Shown one piece after another: positions 6,952-12,986 of a stretch of 13,125 bases of DNA. The notes beneath the pieces are model-generated. The model did no database searches. It saw nothing but the letters and a program-made list of their open reading frames with translations, and was not told where the DNA came from. The stretch lies in the NCBI GenBank assembly GCA_964440495.1, contig CAYTSD010000036.1:1-13125 (forward strand), read 5' to 3'. The position numbers and the translations under genes were made by a program. Each line of letters starts with the position of its first letter. Within the stretch, counting starts at the first letter, position 1. The stretch comes from Benthortus sp964440495 (GTDB lineage Archaea > Thermoproteota > Nitrososphaeria_A > Caldarchaeales > Wolframiiraptoraceae).

Positions 6952-7700
6952 ATGCTTAATGCTTCCTCAACACCTTTTCCTTTATGAATTATTGCTTTTA
7001 GGGCTTCGACCATCGCCTTGGGGTTGTCACGTCTCCAAACATTTCTTCCAAATGCTACTCCAGCTCCACCAGCATCCACGGCTTCTTTAACCATCTTGAG
7101 AACCCTTCTATCATCAGCCTTCTCCCCGCCTAGAATCACCACAGGTATGAATGTCTTCTCTACAACCTCTCTGAAGCTCTCCTTACTCCCAGTATAGATT
7201 GTCTTAACCATGTCTGCTCCAAACTCCGCAGCCTTCCTAGCAGCGACTTGGACGAGCCACTCATCTGGTATGGGCTTAATCTTTCCCTCTTCTCTCACGG
7301 CTGGAACAACCTCGGCGACGTAGGGTAACCCGTAGCTCTCACACACCACAGCCACATCCTCCTGAAGCTTAATCATCTCCTCATCATTCACGTCTCCGAA
7401 GTAGGTTGTCTTAACAGCGTCGGCTCCAATTAGAGACGCATAATCCACATAGAGGGGATCCATCGGAACACTTAGAATAACCCCTATCCTCCCCGACAAT
7501 ATGTCGGAGAACTTGGTTGCAAGCCCTGGGGTCACGAGGACGCCGTCCGCTCCACCCTCAATAATCTGCTCAAAGACACGTTCAGGTTTCTCGGAGCCTT
7601 GTGTTGGGCCACGGAATACTCCATGGTCGAAGGCTACTATCAGGCTTCTCCCATCAGGTTTAAGGAACCTCCCAATCCTATTCTTCTTACCCGCATTCAT
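6939..7700 (-). CDS. Class I aldolase of the DhnA/archaeal FBP aldolase/ADH synthase family
   Basis: A 253-residue Schiff-base aldolase with a TIM-barrel pattern. Visible marks are AFDHGVFRGP at 23-32, a GADAVKTTYFGD strand at 92-103, GADMVKTIYTGS at 161-172 with Lys166 as the likely Schiff-base lysine, GG at 191-192 and the phosphate-binding AFGRNVWRRD at 216-225. Named relatives are archaeal class I fructose-1,6-bisphosphate aldolase, the ADH synthase that begins the archaeal aromatic pathway, and LsrF-type aldolases. The YPRG motif that FBP aldolase and ADH synthase carry after the fourth strand is absent here; the site reads VAEVVPAVREEG (128-139). The C-terminal VEEALSILRG resembles ADH synthase. 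The substrate is therefore open. The gene stands alone, with a TATA-like CATTTTATCC at 7724-7733 about 28 nt before ATG 7700, suggesting a leaderless message. Confidence 0.8.
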   Translation of the reverse strand: MNAGKKNRIGRFLKPDGRSLIVAFDHGVFRGPTQGSEKPERVFEQIIEGGADGVLVTPGLATKFSDILSGRIGVILSVPMDPLYVDYASLIGADAVKTTYFGDVNDEEMIKLQEDVAVVCESYGLPYVAEVVPAVREEGKIKPIPDEWLVQVAARKAAEFGADMVKTIYTGSKESFREVVEKTFIPVVILGGEKADDRRVLKMVKEAVDAGGAGVAFGRNVWRRDNPKAMVEALKAIIHKGKGVEEALSILRG

Positions 7701-7723
7701 AACACTCTATAAGCCGATAGTTA

Positions 7724-7733
7724 GGATAAAATG
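7724..7733 (-). promoter_or_regulatory. TATA-like box of the aldolase gene
   Basis: Minus-strand CATTTTATCC is centred about 28 nt before ATG 7700, placing the start of transcription at or next to the start codon. No ribosome-binding sequence precedes the ATG, as expected for a leaderless gene. Confidence 0.35.
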
Positions 7734-7791
7734 ATTTAGTGTATTAACTAGGAGGTTTAGGGTTGTTCTTACTTCAGGGTTGCTGAGGCTT

Positions 7792-8886
7792 TTAGATTAA
7801 TGCTCTCTCGGTCTTCGCGTCGAAGACATGGAACTTGTTGGGGTCGAAGCTTACCCACACCTTCTCTCTAAATCTTAGCTCGATGCCGGCGGGAATCACA
7901 GCCTTTAGGAGATAGTCGCCCGCCTTTAGGTCTACGATTATATTTGAACCCATAGGCTCGATTACGTAGACATCTGCCTGGAACACGGAGTCAGGTTTCT
8001 TCTCCTCGGAGAGCCTCATATGTTCAGGTCTTATACCTATGACAGCCTCGCTGCCCGTCACCTGCTTCCTCACAATTTCCCCGAGGTCTGGGCTCAGGGT
8101 ATAGGTGAAGAACCCTGCGTCGAGGGCGATTTTCCCATCCCTCTCAACTATTGAGGCCTTGATGAAGTTCATCGGCGGGCTTCCAACGAATCCGCCTACG
8201 AAGAGGTTGGCAGGCTTCTCATAGACAACGTTCGGGGCATCGAACTGGAGGAGCTTACCCTTATTCATGATAGCTATCTTATCCGCCATAGCCATGGCCT
8301 CAGCCTGGTCGTGAGTTACATAGAGAGTTGTTATCCCAAGGTCTTTCTGAAGCTTCTTCAGCTCAGCCCTCATGTAGACCCTCAGCTTCGCGTCGAGGTT
8401 GCTTAGAGGCTCATCCATCAAGAAGACCTTAGGAGTTCTAACGAGAGCACGTCCCAGCGCAACTCTCTGCTGCTGACCGCCGCTGAGCTGCCTCGGCTTC
8501 CTGTCGAGAAGCTCCTCGATGTTAAGGAGCTTGGCAACCTCCCTAACCTTCTTATCGATCTCCCTCTTCGGATACTTCCTCATCTTCAGGGGGAATGCGA
8601 GGTTATCGTAAACCTTCATATGCGGGTAGAGGGCATAGTTCTGGAAGACCATAGCAACGTCTCTATCCTTGGGTGGGAGGTCGTTCACAACCCGGTCGTC
8701 AATGTATATCTCTCCCTCATCGGGGGTTTCAAGACCAGCTATACATCTCAGAGTAGTTGTCTTGCCGCATCCAGATGGCCCTAGAAGCACGACAAACTCT
8801 CCATCACCGACATTCAGGGTTATACCATCAACAGCCACAGTCTTATCAAATCTCTTAACTAGGTTAACAACCCTGACCTTACTCAT
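7792..8886 (-). CDS. MalK/UgpC-type ATPase of a sugar ABC importer
   Basis: Energises import of a sugar, oligosaccharide or glycerol phosphate from the cytoplasmic side of a permease pair. The 364-residue protein has the full ATPase set: Walker A GPSGCGKTT at 36-44, Q-loop Gln82, signature LSGGQQQR at 134-141, Walker B VFLMDEP at 154-160, D-loop SNLD at 162-165 and switch His192. The C-terminal 120 or so residues (from about 235, GSPPMNFIKA, through IGIRPEHMRL) form the TOBE/MOP regulatory domain of the MalK group, which excludes lipoprotein or amino-acid exporters. Such ATPases often serve several permeases. No permease or binding protein is in the window, so the substrate cannot be assigned. 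It has its own promoter and appears leaderless. Confidence 0.92.
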   Translation of the reverse strand: MSKVRVVNLVKRFDKTVAVDGITLNVGDGEFVVLLGPSGCGKTTTLRCIAGLETPDEGEIYIDDRVVNDLPPKDRDVAMVFQNYALYPHMKVYDNLAFPLKMRKYPKREIDKKVREVAKLLNIEELLDRKPRQLSGGQQQRVALGRALVRTPKVFLMDEPLSNLDAKLRVYMRAELKKLQKDLGITTLYVTHDQAEAMAMADKIAIMNKGKLLQFDAPNVVYEKPANLFVGGFVGSPPMNFIKASIVERDGKIALDAGFFTYTLSPDLGEIVRKQVTGSEAVIGIRPEHMRLSEEKKPDSVFQADVYVIEPMGSNIIVDLKAGDYLLKAVIPAGIELRFREKVWVSFDPNKFHVFDAKTERALI

Positions 8887-9472
8887 TCCAAAATAAGCTT
8901 AGATATCTCTATTTAAAAACTTTTTACAGCCCTTTAGTCGGCTGCCTCAAAAAAGGGGAGGGTCAATCTAACTGGAAGAACTAAGGTGACGGAGAAGACA
9001 TATTCCTAGGAGCCGCGGTAGATAAGAGAGGTCATCTTAGGCTTAGTGATATTAGCAGCGGTGAACTCAAGAAAATATTCTGGGGAGAAAGGTATAAGAT
9101 TCCAGAAAGTCTTCACAGCGCTCATTAAAGAGTCTGAAAAAGATGTTTGTATCAGGCATCCATTATTATTCATAAATTCTTCAATAAACTTGTGGCCCTC
9201 ACTTACTCAAGCTTGAAGCTAATTATGGCGGGAGGCTAGTTCTCTCACCTTCAAATAGTTTGGACCTCAAGGTCTTTCTGTTAAAGTAGTTGATAGGTAT
9301 AGGTTTCGGTGTCTTGGGTACCAGCCCTTGGGAACGGGGGCTAAAAAACCTTTCTCAAAATATTTCCCAGAGATTCTCAGCTTCCAACCATTCCAAACAT
9401 GTTTAAGGAAAAGCGTAAAAACTAGGTTTCCGAATCATTAGGCTTGGAAGATTAGGGAGGTGTAGTCGAGAA
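8887..9472. other. 586-bp stretch without a convincing gene; possible decayed coding DNA
   Basis: Apart from the two flanking promoters, I see no tRNA, intact ORF or terminal inverted repeat. Two short plus-strand open frames overlap: 8985-9125 (47 codons, reading DGEDIFLGAAVDKRGHLR early on) and 9022-9213 (64 codons, containing VILAAVNSRKYSGEKGIRF). Neither has a good start or ribosome site, and I recognise neither product. The first vaguely recalls a transposase or integrase core strand, but that is not enough for a call. The base composition is more AT-rich than the flanking genes. At 9323-9342 AGCCC and GGGCT arms flank TTGGGAACGG and are followed by AAAAAA. TATA candidates for the next gene are GTTTAAGG (9401-9408) and GTAAAAACTA (9415-9424). 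Confidence 0.4.
8901..8920 (-). promoter_or_regulatory. Promoter of the MalK-type ATPase, with small palindrome
   Basis: Minus-strand GTTTTTAAAT (8911-8920) is a strong archaeal TATA box about 29 nt before ATG 8886, so the transcript should begin within a few bases of the start codon; no ribosome site is present. Between the TATA box and the gene, AGATATCT (8901-8908) is a perfect 8-bp palindrome that could be part of a sugar-responsive operator. Confidence 0.5.
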
Positions 9473-9751
9473 ATGGTTGAGAGTGCGCAGGATTGGGAGG
9501 CGAAGAGGCAGAACGTCGTCCAAATACTTGAAAACATAGCGAATGATATGGGGACTCCGAGAAATATCAGGAGGATTGCGAAAGCTGCTGCGGACGCTCT
9601 CTTCGATGAACGCTACACTCCAGCGGTTAGAGCCGCGAACGCGATAGAGATGATTGAGGAGATAATAAATGACCCTAACATGCCTGTCTTCACCCGAACC
9701 CAGCTCTGGATGGCCATCTCAATCCTAGAAACCATAAGATCATCTTCCTAA
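9473..9751 (+). CDS. UPF0147 family protein
   Basis: A 92-residue all-helical protein of the archaeal UPF0147 family, function unknown. Diagnostic stretches are ENIANDMGTPRNIRRIAKAA (20-39), AVRAANAIEMIEEI (53-66) and NDPNMPVFTRTQLW (68-81), which match the family pattern of a helix bundle with conserved RNIRR and DPNMP turns. ATG 9473 follows GGAGGTG at 9456-9462, a near-perfect ribosome site though with 10-nt spacing. The gene is followed by a 127-bp gap before the next start, so it may be transcribed alone. Structures exist for some relatives, but no biochemical role that I know of. Confidence 0.9.
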   Translation: MVESAQDWEAKRQNVVQILENIANDMGTPRNIRRIAKAAADALFDERYTPAVRAANAIEMIEEIINDPNMPVFTRTQLWMAISILETIRSSS

Positions 9752-9878
9752 AAATACGCATAACATCTCACGGTAATAGCTTAACCGGCTGAGAACTCTC
9801 CAACAATCTAAAGGATTATTATCTTGGAACTCTTCTGGGTTTGTCTCGGAGTTGAAGACCTCGAGAGCTAGGCGGAAG

Positions 9879-10298
9879 ATGAGGCTGGAGATAACCAGCG
9901 AGGATGGAGACAAGATAGTGCTGATATTCGAGGGTAAGCTTAACCGTGAGAAGCTTATACAGATGGCTGACTTCCTCGAACTCTACGGCGGCGGGGAGAT
10001 GGAGCCTAGATATGAGCAATACTTTGAGGGAAGCAAGCTTGAGAAGCTGGCGAGGGTCATCTCAAAATATTTCCCGGTAAGTTATTTCAGTTCGAGGGAT
10101 GCTGTTGAGGCATATATCTCAGAGTATAGGGAGCCTCTCACCCTGAGCACGGCCTCAACCTATCTCGCAAGACTCGCTGAACGTGGATACCTCGAGAAGA
10201 CAGGTTCAGGGAACATGATAAGATACAGGATTGCCCGCCGCCGTCCCCGGAGACCCAGACCCATGACATGGAACTACCCTGAGAATATAGATGTCTAA
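9879..10298 (+). CDS. Winged-helix DNA-binding protein, archaeal, function unknown
   Basis: 139 residues from ATG 9879. The N-terminal 30 or so residues (MRLEITSEDGDKIVLIFEGK) look like a small beta-sheet element, followed by a helix (REKLIQMADFLELYG). Residues about 52-120 look like a winged helix: KLEKLARVISKYFP, then SRDAVEAYISEY, a recognition-type helix at LSTASTYLARLAERGYLEKT, and a wing NMIRYRIARR. The tail is very basic and proline-rich (RRRPRRPRPMTW, 120-131). The best guess is a transcriptional regulator. A TTG at 9852 would add nine basic residues (MKTSRARRK); GGAG touches that TTG with no spacing, so ATG 9879 is preferred, with only a weak GGCGG before it. I do not recognise a named family. 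Confidence 0.6.
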   Translation: MRLEITSEDGDKIVLIFEGKLNREKLIQMADFLELYGGGEMEPRYEQYFEGSKLEKLARVISKYFPVSYFSSRDAVEAYISEYREPLTLSTASTYLARLAERGYLEKTGSGNMIRYRIARRRPRRPRPMTWNYPENIDV

Positions 10299-10370
10299 CC
10301 TTCGAAGCCCTTTACTGGAATAGGTGAAATAAGGCGCGGTCTACAAATCTGTATCACAGGAGGGGGAGGG

Positions 10371-10772
10371 ATGTTTAGGAAGAGGGTCGTAAGGTTCTTG
10401 GAGAAAAACGGAGTTAACCTCGGTGAGAGAGGGATTTTCGAGGAGCTTCTCCGAGGCTCGAACCTGACGGAGGCTCAGGCGGAGACGCTCCTAGTGGAGC
10501 TTGCCTCAGCGATGTCAGGCCTCAAGCTAAGCGTAGAGGAGAAGGCGGGAATCCGGGGGGTCTCGAAGGGAGCCTATTCACGGACCAAGCGTCAAGCCCT
10601 AGAGAACGTGAAGCGCAGCATCTACACGCTTCTCCTCCTCCGCTTCCTAGGCGTTCTAGGGGATGAGGCTCTCTCGCTGCTGATGGAGGCTGCGGGAAAA
10701 CTTGTTAACGGCGACTCTGAGGAAGCCTTGGAGGCCTTGAGGCAGATGACACTACATGACGTCACAGAGTAG
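10371..10772 (+). CDS. Unknown archaeal helical protein with HTH-like centre
   Basis: 133 residues, almost entirely helical by composition. The N-terminus (MFRKRVVRFLEKNG) is basic, residues 31-48 form an amphipathic helix, and residues about 53-80 (LSVEEKAGIRGVSKGAYSRT and the following basic KRQALENVKRS) have the spacing of a helix-turn-helix with a Gly/Ser turn. Residues 84-97 (IYTLLLLRFLGVLG) are strongly hydrophobic, either a buried helix or a short membrane-associated one. It starts at ATG 10371 after GGAGGGGGAGGG (10359-10370), a strong ribosome site. The next gene starts 17 nt after its stop, so the two form an operon. I infer a role in regulation from the HTH-like segment and the partner gene, but no family is recognised. 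Confidence 0.6.
   Translation: MFRKRVVRFLEKNGVNLGERGIFEELLRGSNLTEAQAETLLVELASAMSGLKLSVEEKAGIRGVSKGAYSRTKRQALENVKRSIYTLLLLRFLGVLGDEALSLLMEAAGKLVNGDSEEALEALRQMTLHDVTE
10757..10769 (+). repeat. 13-bp repeat with TGACGTCA palindrome, copy 1
   Basis: TGACGTCACAGAG at the 3' end of the gene at 10371-10772, encoding its last residues DVTE. An identical copy lies 188 bp downstream. The first eight bases form a perfect palindrome. Confidence 0.5.
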
Positions 10773-10789
10773 GATGGAGGCCTTGAGAG

Positions 10790-11200
10790 ATGGATGATTT
10801 GACGGTAGTCCTGGTCTTCATCTCCCTCTTCCTGCTCCAGACAGCCGTTTACACCTATCTCCTCCTAAGGCTTCGGAGGAGGCTTCTGAAAGCGAAGCCC
10901 ATCCAAGCTATTGTGAGCCCTAAGCCCCTCCTCTCAGCGTCACGTGACGTCACAGAGCTTAAGAGGGTTCCTGACAGCGTCATCCAGGCTCTCAGGGTCT
11001 TGAGGGAGGCTCCTCTAAGCGCCCGTGAGGTCAGCTTGAGGCTTAGGCTTAGCAGGGAGCATACGGCGAGGCTTCTGAAGCGGATGGTTGAGGAGGGGCT
11101 TGTTGAGAGAGGTGGGAAACCCTACCGCTACAGCCTCACGGAGCTGGGGGCAAGGCTTCTGGACGCGAGGGAAGGCTACAGCTCAGAGGAGACCAAGTAG
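10790..11200 (+). CDS. Membrane-anchored winged-helix transcriptional regulator
   Basis: 136 residues. Residues 5-26 (LTVVLVFISLFLLQTAVYTYLL) are a single membrane helix, followed by a basic patch LRRRLLKAK (28-36), so the short acidic N-terminus should be outside and the rest in the cytoplasm. After a linker, residues about 60-125 make a MarR/ArsR-like winged helix: SVIQALRVLREAPLSAREVS, recognition helix SREHTARLLKRMVEEGLVER, wing GKPYRYSLTELGARLL. GGAGG at 10776-10780 precedes ATG 10790 with good spacing. Archaea have many membrane-tethered HTH proteins; how they signal is mostly unknown. The last 25 bp overlap the 3' end of the convergent transporter gene. Confidence 0.7.
   Translation: MDDLTVVLVFISLFLLQTAVYTYLLLRLRRRLLKAKPIQAIVSPKPLLSASRDVTELKRVPDSVIQALRVLREAPLSAREVSLRLRLSREHTARLLKRMVEEGLVERGGKPYRYSLTELGARLLDAREGYSSEETK
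10945..10957 (+). repeat. 13-bp repeat with TGACGTCA palindrome, copy 2
   Basis: TGACGTCACAGAG again, in the linker region of the membrane-anchored regulator and in the same codon phase (DVTE, residues 53-56). Here the flanks extend the palindrome to GTGACGTCAC (10944-10953). Confidence 0.5.
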
Positions 11201-12018
11201 ATTGAGAGGAGGATGAGTCCGCCTCCGAGGAGGGCCTGAGGCCCTGGAACCTCGCCGAAGAGTGGGACAGCTTGAGCCGAGGCCAAGACAGGTTCGAGGA
11301 GCGCTAGGGCTGAGGTCTGGTAGGGTTTAAGCCCCCTAAGCGAGGAGAAGTGAAGCGTATGCCCCAGACAGGTTGGGAGAACAGCCAAGCCTAGAAGCAC
11401 TGGAACCTCCCTAGGGTATGGGGTGGACAGGCCTCCTGCCGCCAGGGCTAGGAGTAGGAGCAGTAGGGCTGAGGAGAGATAGATATGCGGCATCGTCCTC
11501 AGCGGATGGGTTTTAAGCCTCAGCCTTCTCCCAACGTTTAGGTAGACCGCCCAGAGCAAGGCTCCAGCCAGCGCCTCAACCTCCCCTAGGACGCCTACCT
11601 CTAAGCTCAGCCTCTCGGAGAACAGGAGTGTGACCCCTATGACGCCGAGTGTGACGCCGAGCCACCCCCTTGCCCCAGGCCTCATCCCGAGGAACCTCCA
11701 AGAGATTAGCGCCGCGAAGACCGGCGCCGTGTTGACGAGCACTGTGGCGTTCATCACCGAGGTGTGCTTCACAGAGAGGATGAATACGGCGAAGTGTCCG
11801 CCTAGGATTAGGCCTAGGAGGAGGCTCTCACCCAGCCCCCTCCTCCCCAGCTCACGGAGAAGAAAAGCTACGAGAAACATTATCCCAGAAGCCAGGCCAA
11901 GTCTATAGAACCCTATGCTGAATGCGTCGAGCCTTGGTAGAAGCCTGATGAGTATGGGTGAGAGGCTGAAGAAGACTCCAGCCAATACCCCTTGGAAGAG
12001 ATAGAACCCCTTGCCCAA
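11176..12018 (-). CDS. EamA/DMT-superfamily transporter
   Basis: A 280-residue integral membrane protein with about ten hydrophobic segments arranged as two EamA repeats (roughly residues 5-132 and 143-278). Marks are the first repeat opening FFSLSPILIRLLPRLDAFSI (16-35), the NATVLVNTAPVFAALISWRF stretch, and the second-repeat counterpart YQTSALALLEPVLASAQAVP that carries the conserved Glu-Pro. DMT transporters export or exchange amino acids, nucleotide bases, sugars or drugs; the substrate cannot be inferred here. It starts at TTG 12018, only 4 nt after the stop of the upstream gene, so the pair form an operon; no upstream in-frame start is available. Its 3' end overlaps the plus-strand regulator gene by 25 bp. 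Confidence 0.85.
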   Translation of the reverse strand: MGKGFYLFQGVLAGVFFSLSPILIRLLPRLDAFSIGFYRLGLASGIMFLVAFLLRELGRRGLGESLLLGLILGGHFAVFILSVKHTSVMNATVLVNTAPVFAALISWRFLGMRPGARGWLGVTLGVIGVTLLFSERLSLEVGVLGEVEALAGALLWAVYLNVGRRLRLKTHPLRTMPHIYLSSALLLLLLALAAGGLSTPYPREVPVLLGLAVLPTCLGHTLHFSSLRGLKPYQTSALALLEPVLASAQAVPLFGEVPGPQALLGGGLILLSIYLVSSEL

Positions 12019-12022
12019 GTCT

Positions 12023-12505
12023 CTAGACCGTTAGGAGGGCTTCCAGAGCCTTAAGCCTCCTCCCATCCTCGCCTGGGAGGATGAACAGCACCTTAGCGGA
12101 GGAGCCGAAGACCAGGGCCGCAAGCTCCTCCCCAACCCTCAGCTCGCCCTCAACCCCGCTTAGGAGGCAGGCCTCACATCCATTAACAGCATCAACAACC
12201 CCTTGGAAGACGTCTACGACGTTTCCGGAGCCAACCCTCAGGAAGAATGTGAGGACTCCGGAGTCGGGGTGGAGATGTAGATGAGCCTCTGCGTCGAACT
12301 CTCTCTCAATCTCCTCCGCCAGCCTTTTAGCCTCCTCGGTGAAGGATTTCCCGGAGCCCTTTATCCCGTGGCGGGCCATCGCATTCTCCCCTGAGACGAT
12401 GCTTACCCCCAGGACTAGGACTGCCTCATCTCCTCCGAGAACCCGTTCAAACTCTTCTCTAAGCTCCTCCCAAACCGTGGAGCCTATATGGAACTCTAAG
12501 CCCAT
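12023..12505 (-). CDS. Unknown protein, 160 residues, upstream of the transporter
   Basis: Not recognised. The product begins MGLEFHIGSTVWEEL and appears to be an alpha/beta cytoplasmic protein with no signal or membrane segment. A His-rich strand HLHLHPDSG (76-84) could bind metal but is unproven. Two cysteines lie close together in NGCEACLLSG. ATG 12505 is preceded directly by an in-frame TGA, so it is the earliest possible start; the best ribosome sequence GGTGAGGAGG lies about 16-25 nt upstream with a GGGGAACCCC element between. It is the first gene of a two-gene operon with the DMT transporter, so a role in handling the transported compound is possible but unproven. It diverges from the gene starting at 12636. 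Confidence 0.6.
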   Translation of the reverse strand: MGLEFHIGSTVWEELREEFERVLGGDEAVLVLGVSIVSGENAMARHGIKGSGKSFTEEAKRLAEEIEREFDAEAHLHLHPDSGVLTFFLRVGSGNVVDVFQGVVDAVNGCEACLLSGVEGELRVGEELAALVFGSSAKVLFILPGEDGRRLKALEALLTV

Positions 12506-12635
12506 TCAGGGGTTCCCCAATCCTCCTCACCTATTAACTCTTCAACACTCTTGGAGGTGTGAATAGACTTATTTTCCCCGAAAAAGAGTGCTTTTATGCC
12601 GCTTCGCCTCAAAAAGGATGCTTTCGGTGGGATTG

Positions 12636-12986
12636 ATGCTTTCTCAGAGATTCACGGAGGTCTGGGTCATAGGCGGAGTAGATGAAGCCGACTCAGAGCT
12701 CCTCAAGCAGGCTCTCATAACAGCGCTCACCAAGGGTTCAAGAAGGATTAGGTTCAGATTCTATCTCCCCAGCCTCGGAGACCTAAGCTACATGGAGGCA
12801 ATGCGTCCAGTCCTCCTCGAAAACGTGGTCGCAAGCATAGTCGTCGAGGAGAAACCCTTGGAAGAACTTGAACGAGACCTAGAAACAGTTGGAGAAGAAG
12901 TAATAGTTGTCTCTGGAAGAGAAGGGAGAAATATTCTCGACTCCCTGGAGAAACTCAAGTCTCAGGTGAAGGTGATTAGCAGATGA
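12636..12986 (+). CDS. Unknown small protein, 116 residues, in operon with the right-edge gene
   Basis: Starts at ATG 12636 (MLSQRFTEVWVIGGVDEADS) after GGTGGGAT at 12626-12633. Earlier in-frame GTG 12588 or ATG 12618 would add 16 or 6 residues, but GTG 12588 overlaps the TATA-like GCTTTTATG (12590-12598) and is unlikely to be in the message. The product alternates strands and helices (EVWVIGGV, LLKQALITALTKGS, RIRFRFYLPS, VVASIVVEE, EEVIVVSGREGRN), suggesting a small alpha/beta fold with a Gly-rich turn. No family is recognised. The stop overlaps the next start by ATGA, so the two products are probably made together and may act together. Confidence 0.55.
   Translation: MLSQRFTEVWVIGGVDEADSELLKQALITALTKGSRRIRFRFYLPSLGDLSYMEAMRPVLLENVVASIVVEEKPLEELERDLETVGEEVIVVSGREGRNILDSLEKLKSQVKVISR

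Noticed and set aside
7730..7786. Possible C/D-box guide RNA on the plus strand (ATGATTT then CTGA about 53 nt later)
   Set aside because: The C box deviates from RUGAUGA in its last two bases and no D'/C' pair is evident.
9318..9348. AGCCC/GGGCT hairpin followed by AAAAAA as a terminator
   Set aside because: The downstream run is A on the plus strand; on the minus strand the T-run comes before the hairpin, so neither orientation makes a normal terminator.
11630..11908. 92-codon plus-strand frame
   Set aside because: Antisense to the EamA transporter; composition is a mirror of hydrophobic codons.
12081..12566. Plus-strand frames at 12081-12284 and 12339-12566
   Set aside because: Both are opposite the 160-residue minus-strand gene, which has the coherent alpha/beta pattern; the mirror products are Ser/Thr/Pro-rich without structure.
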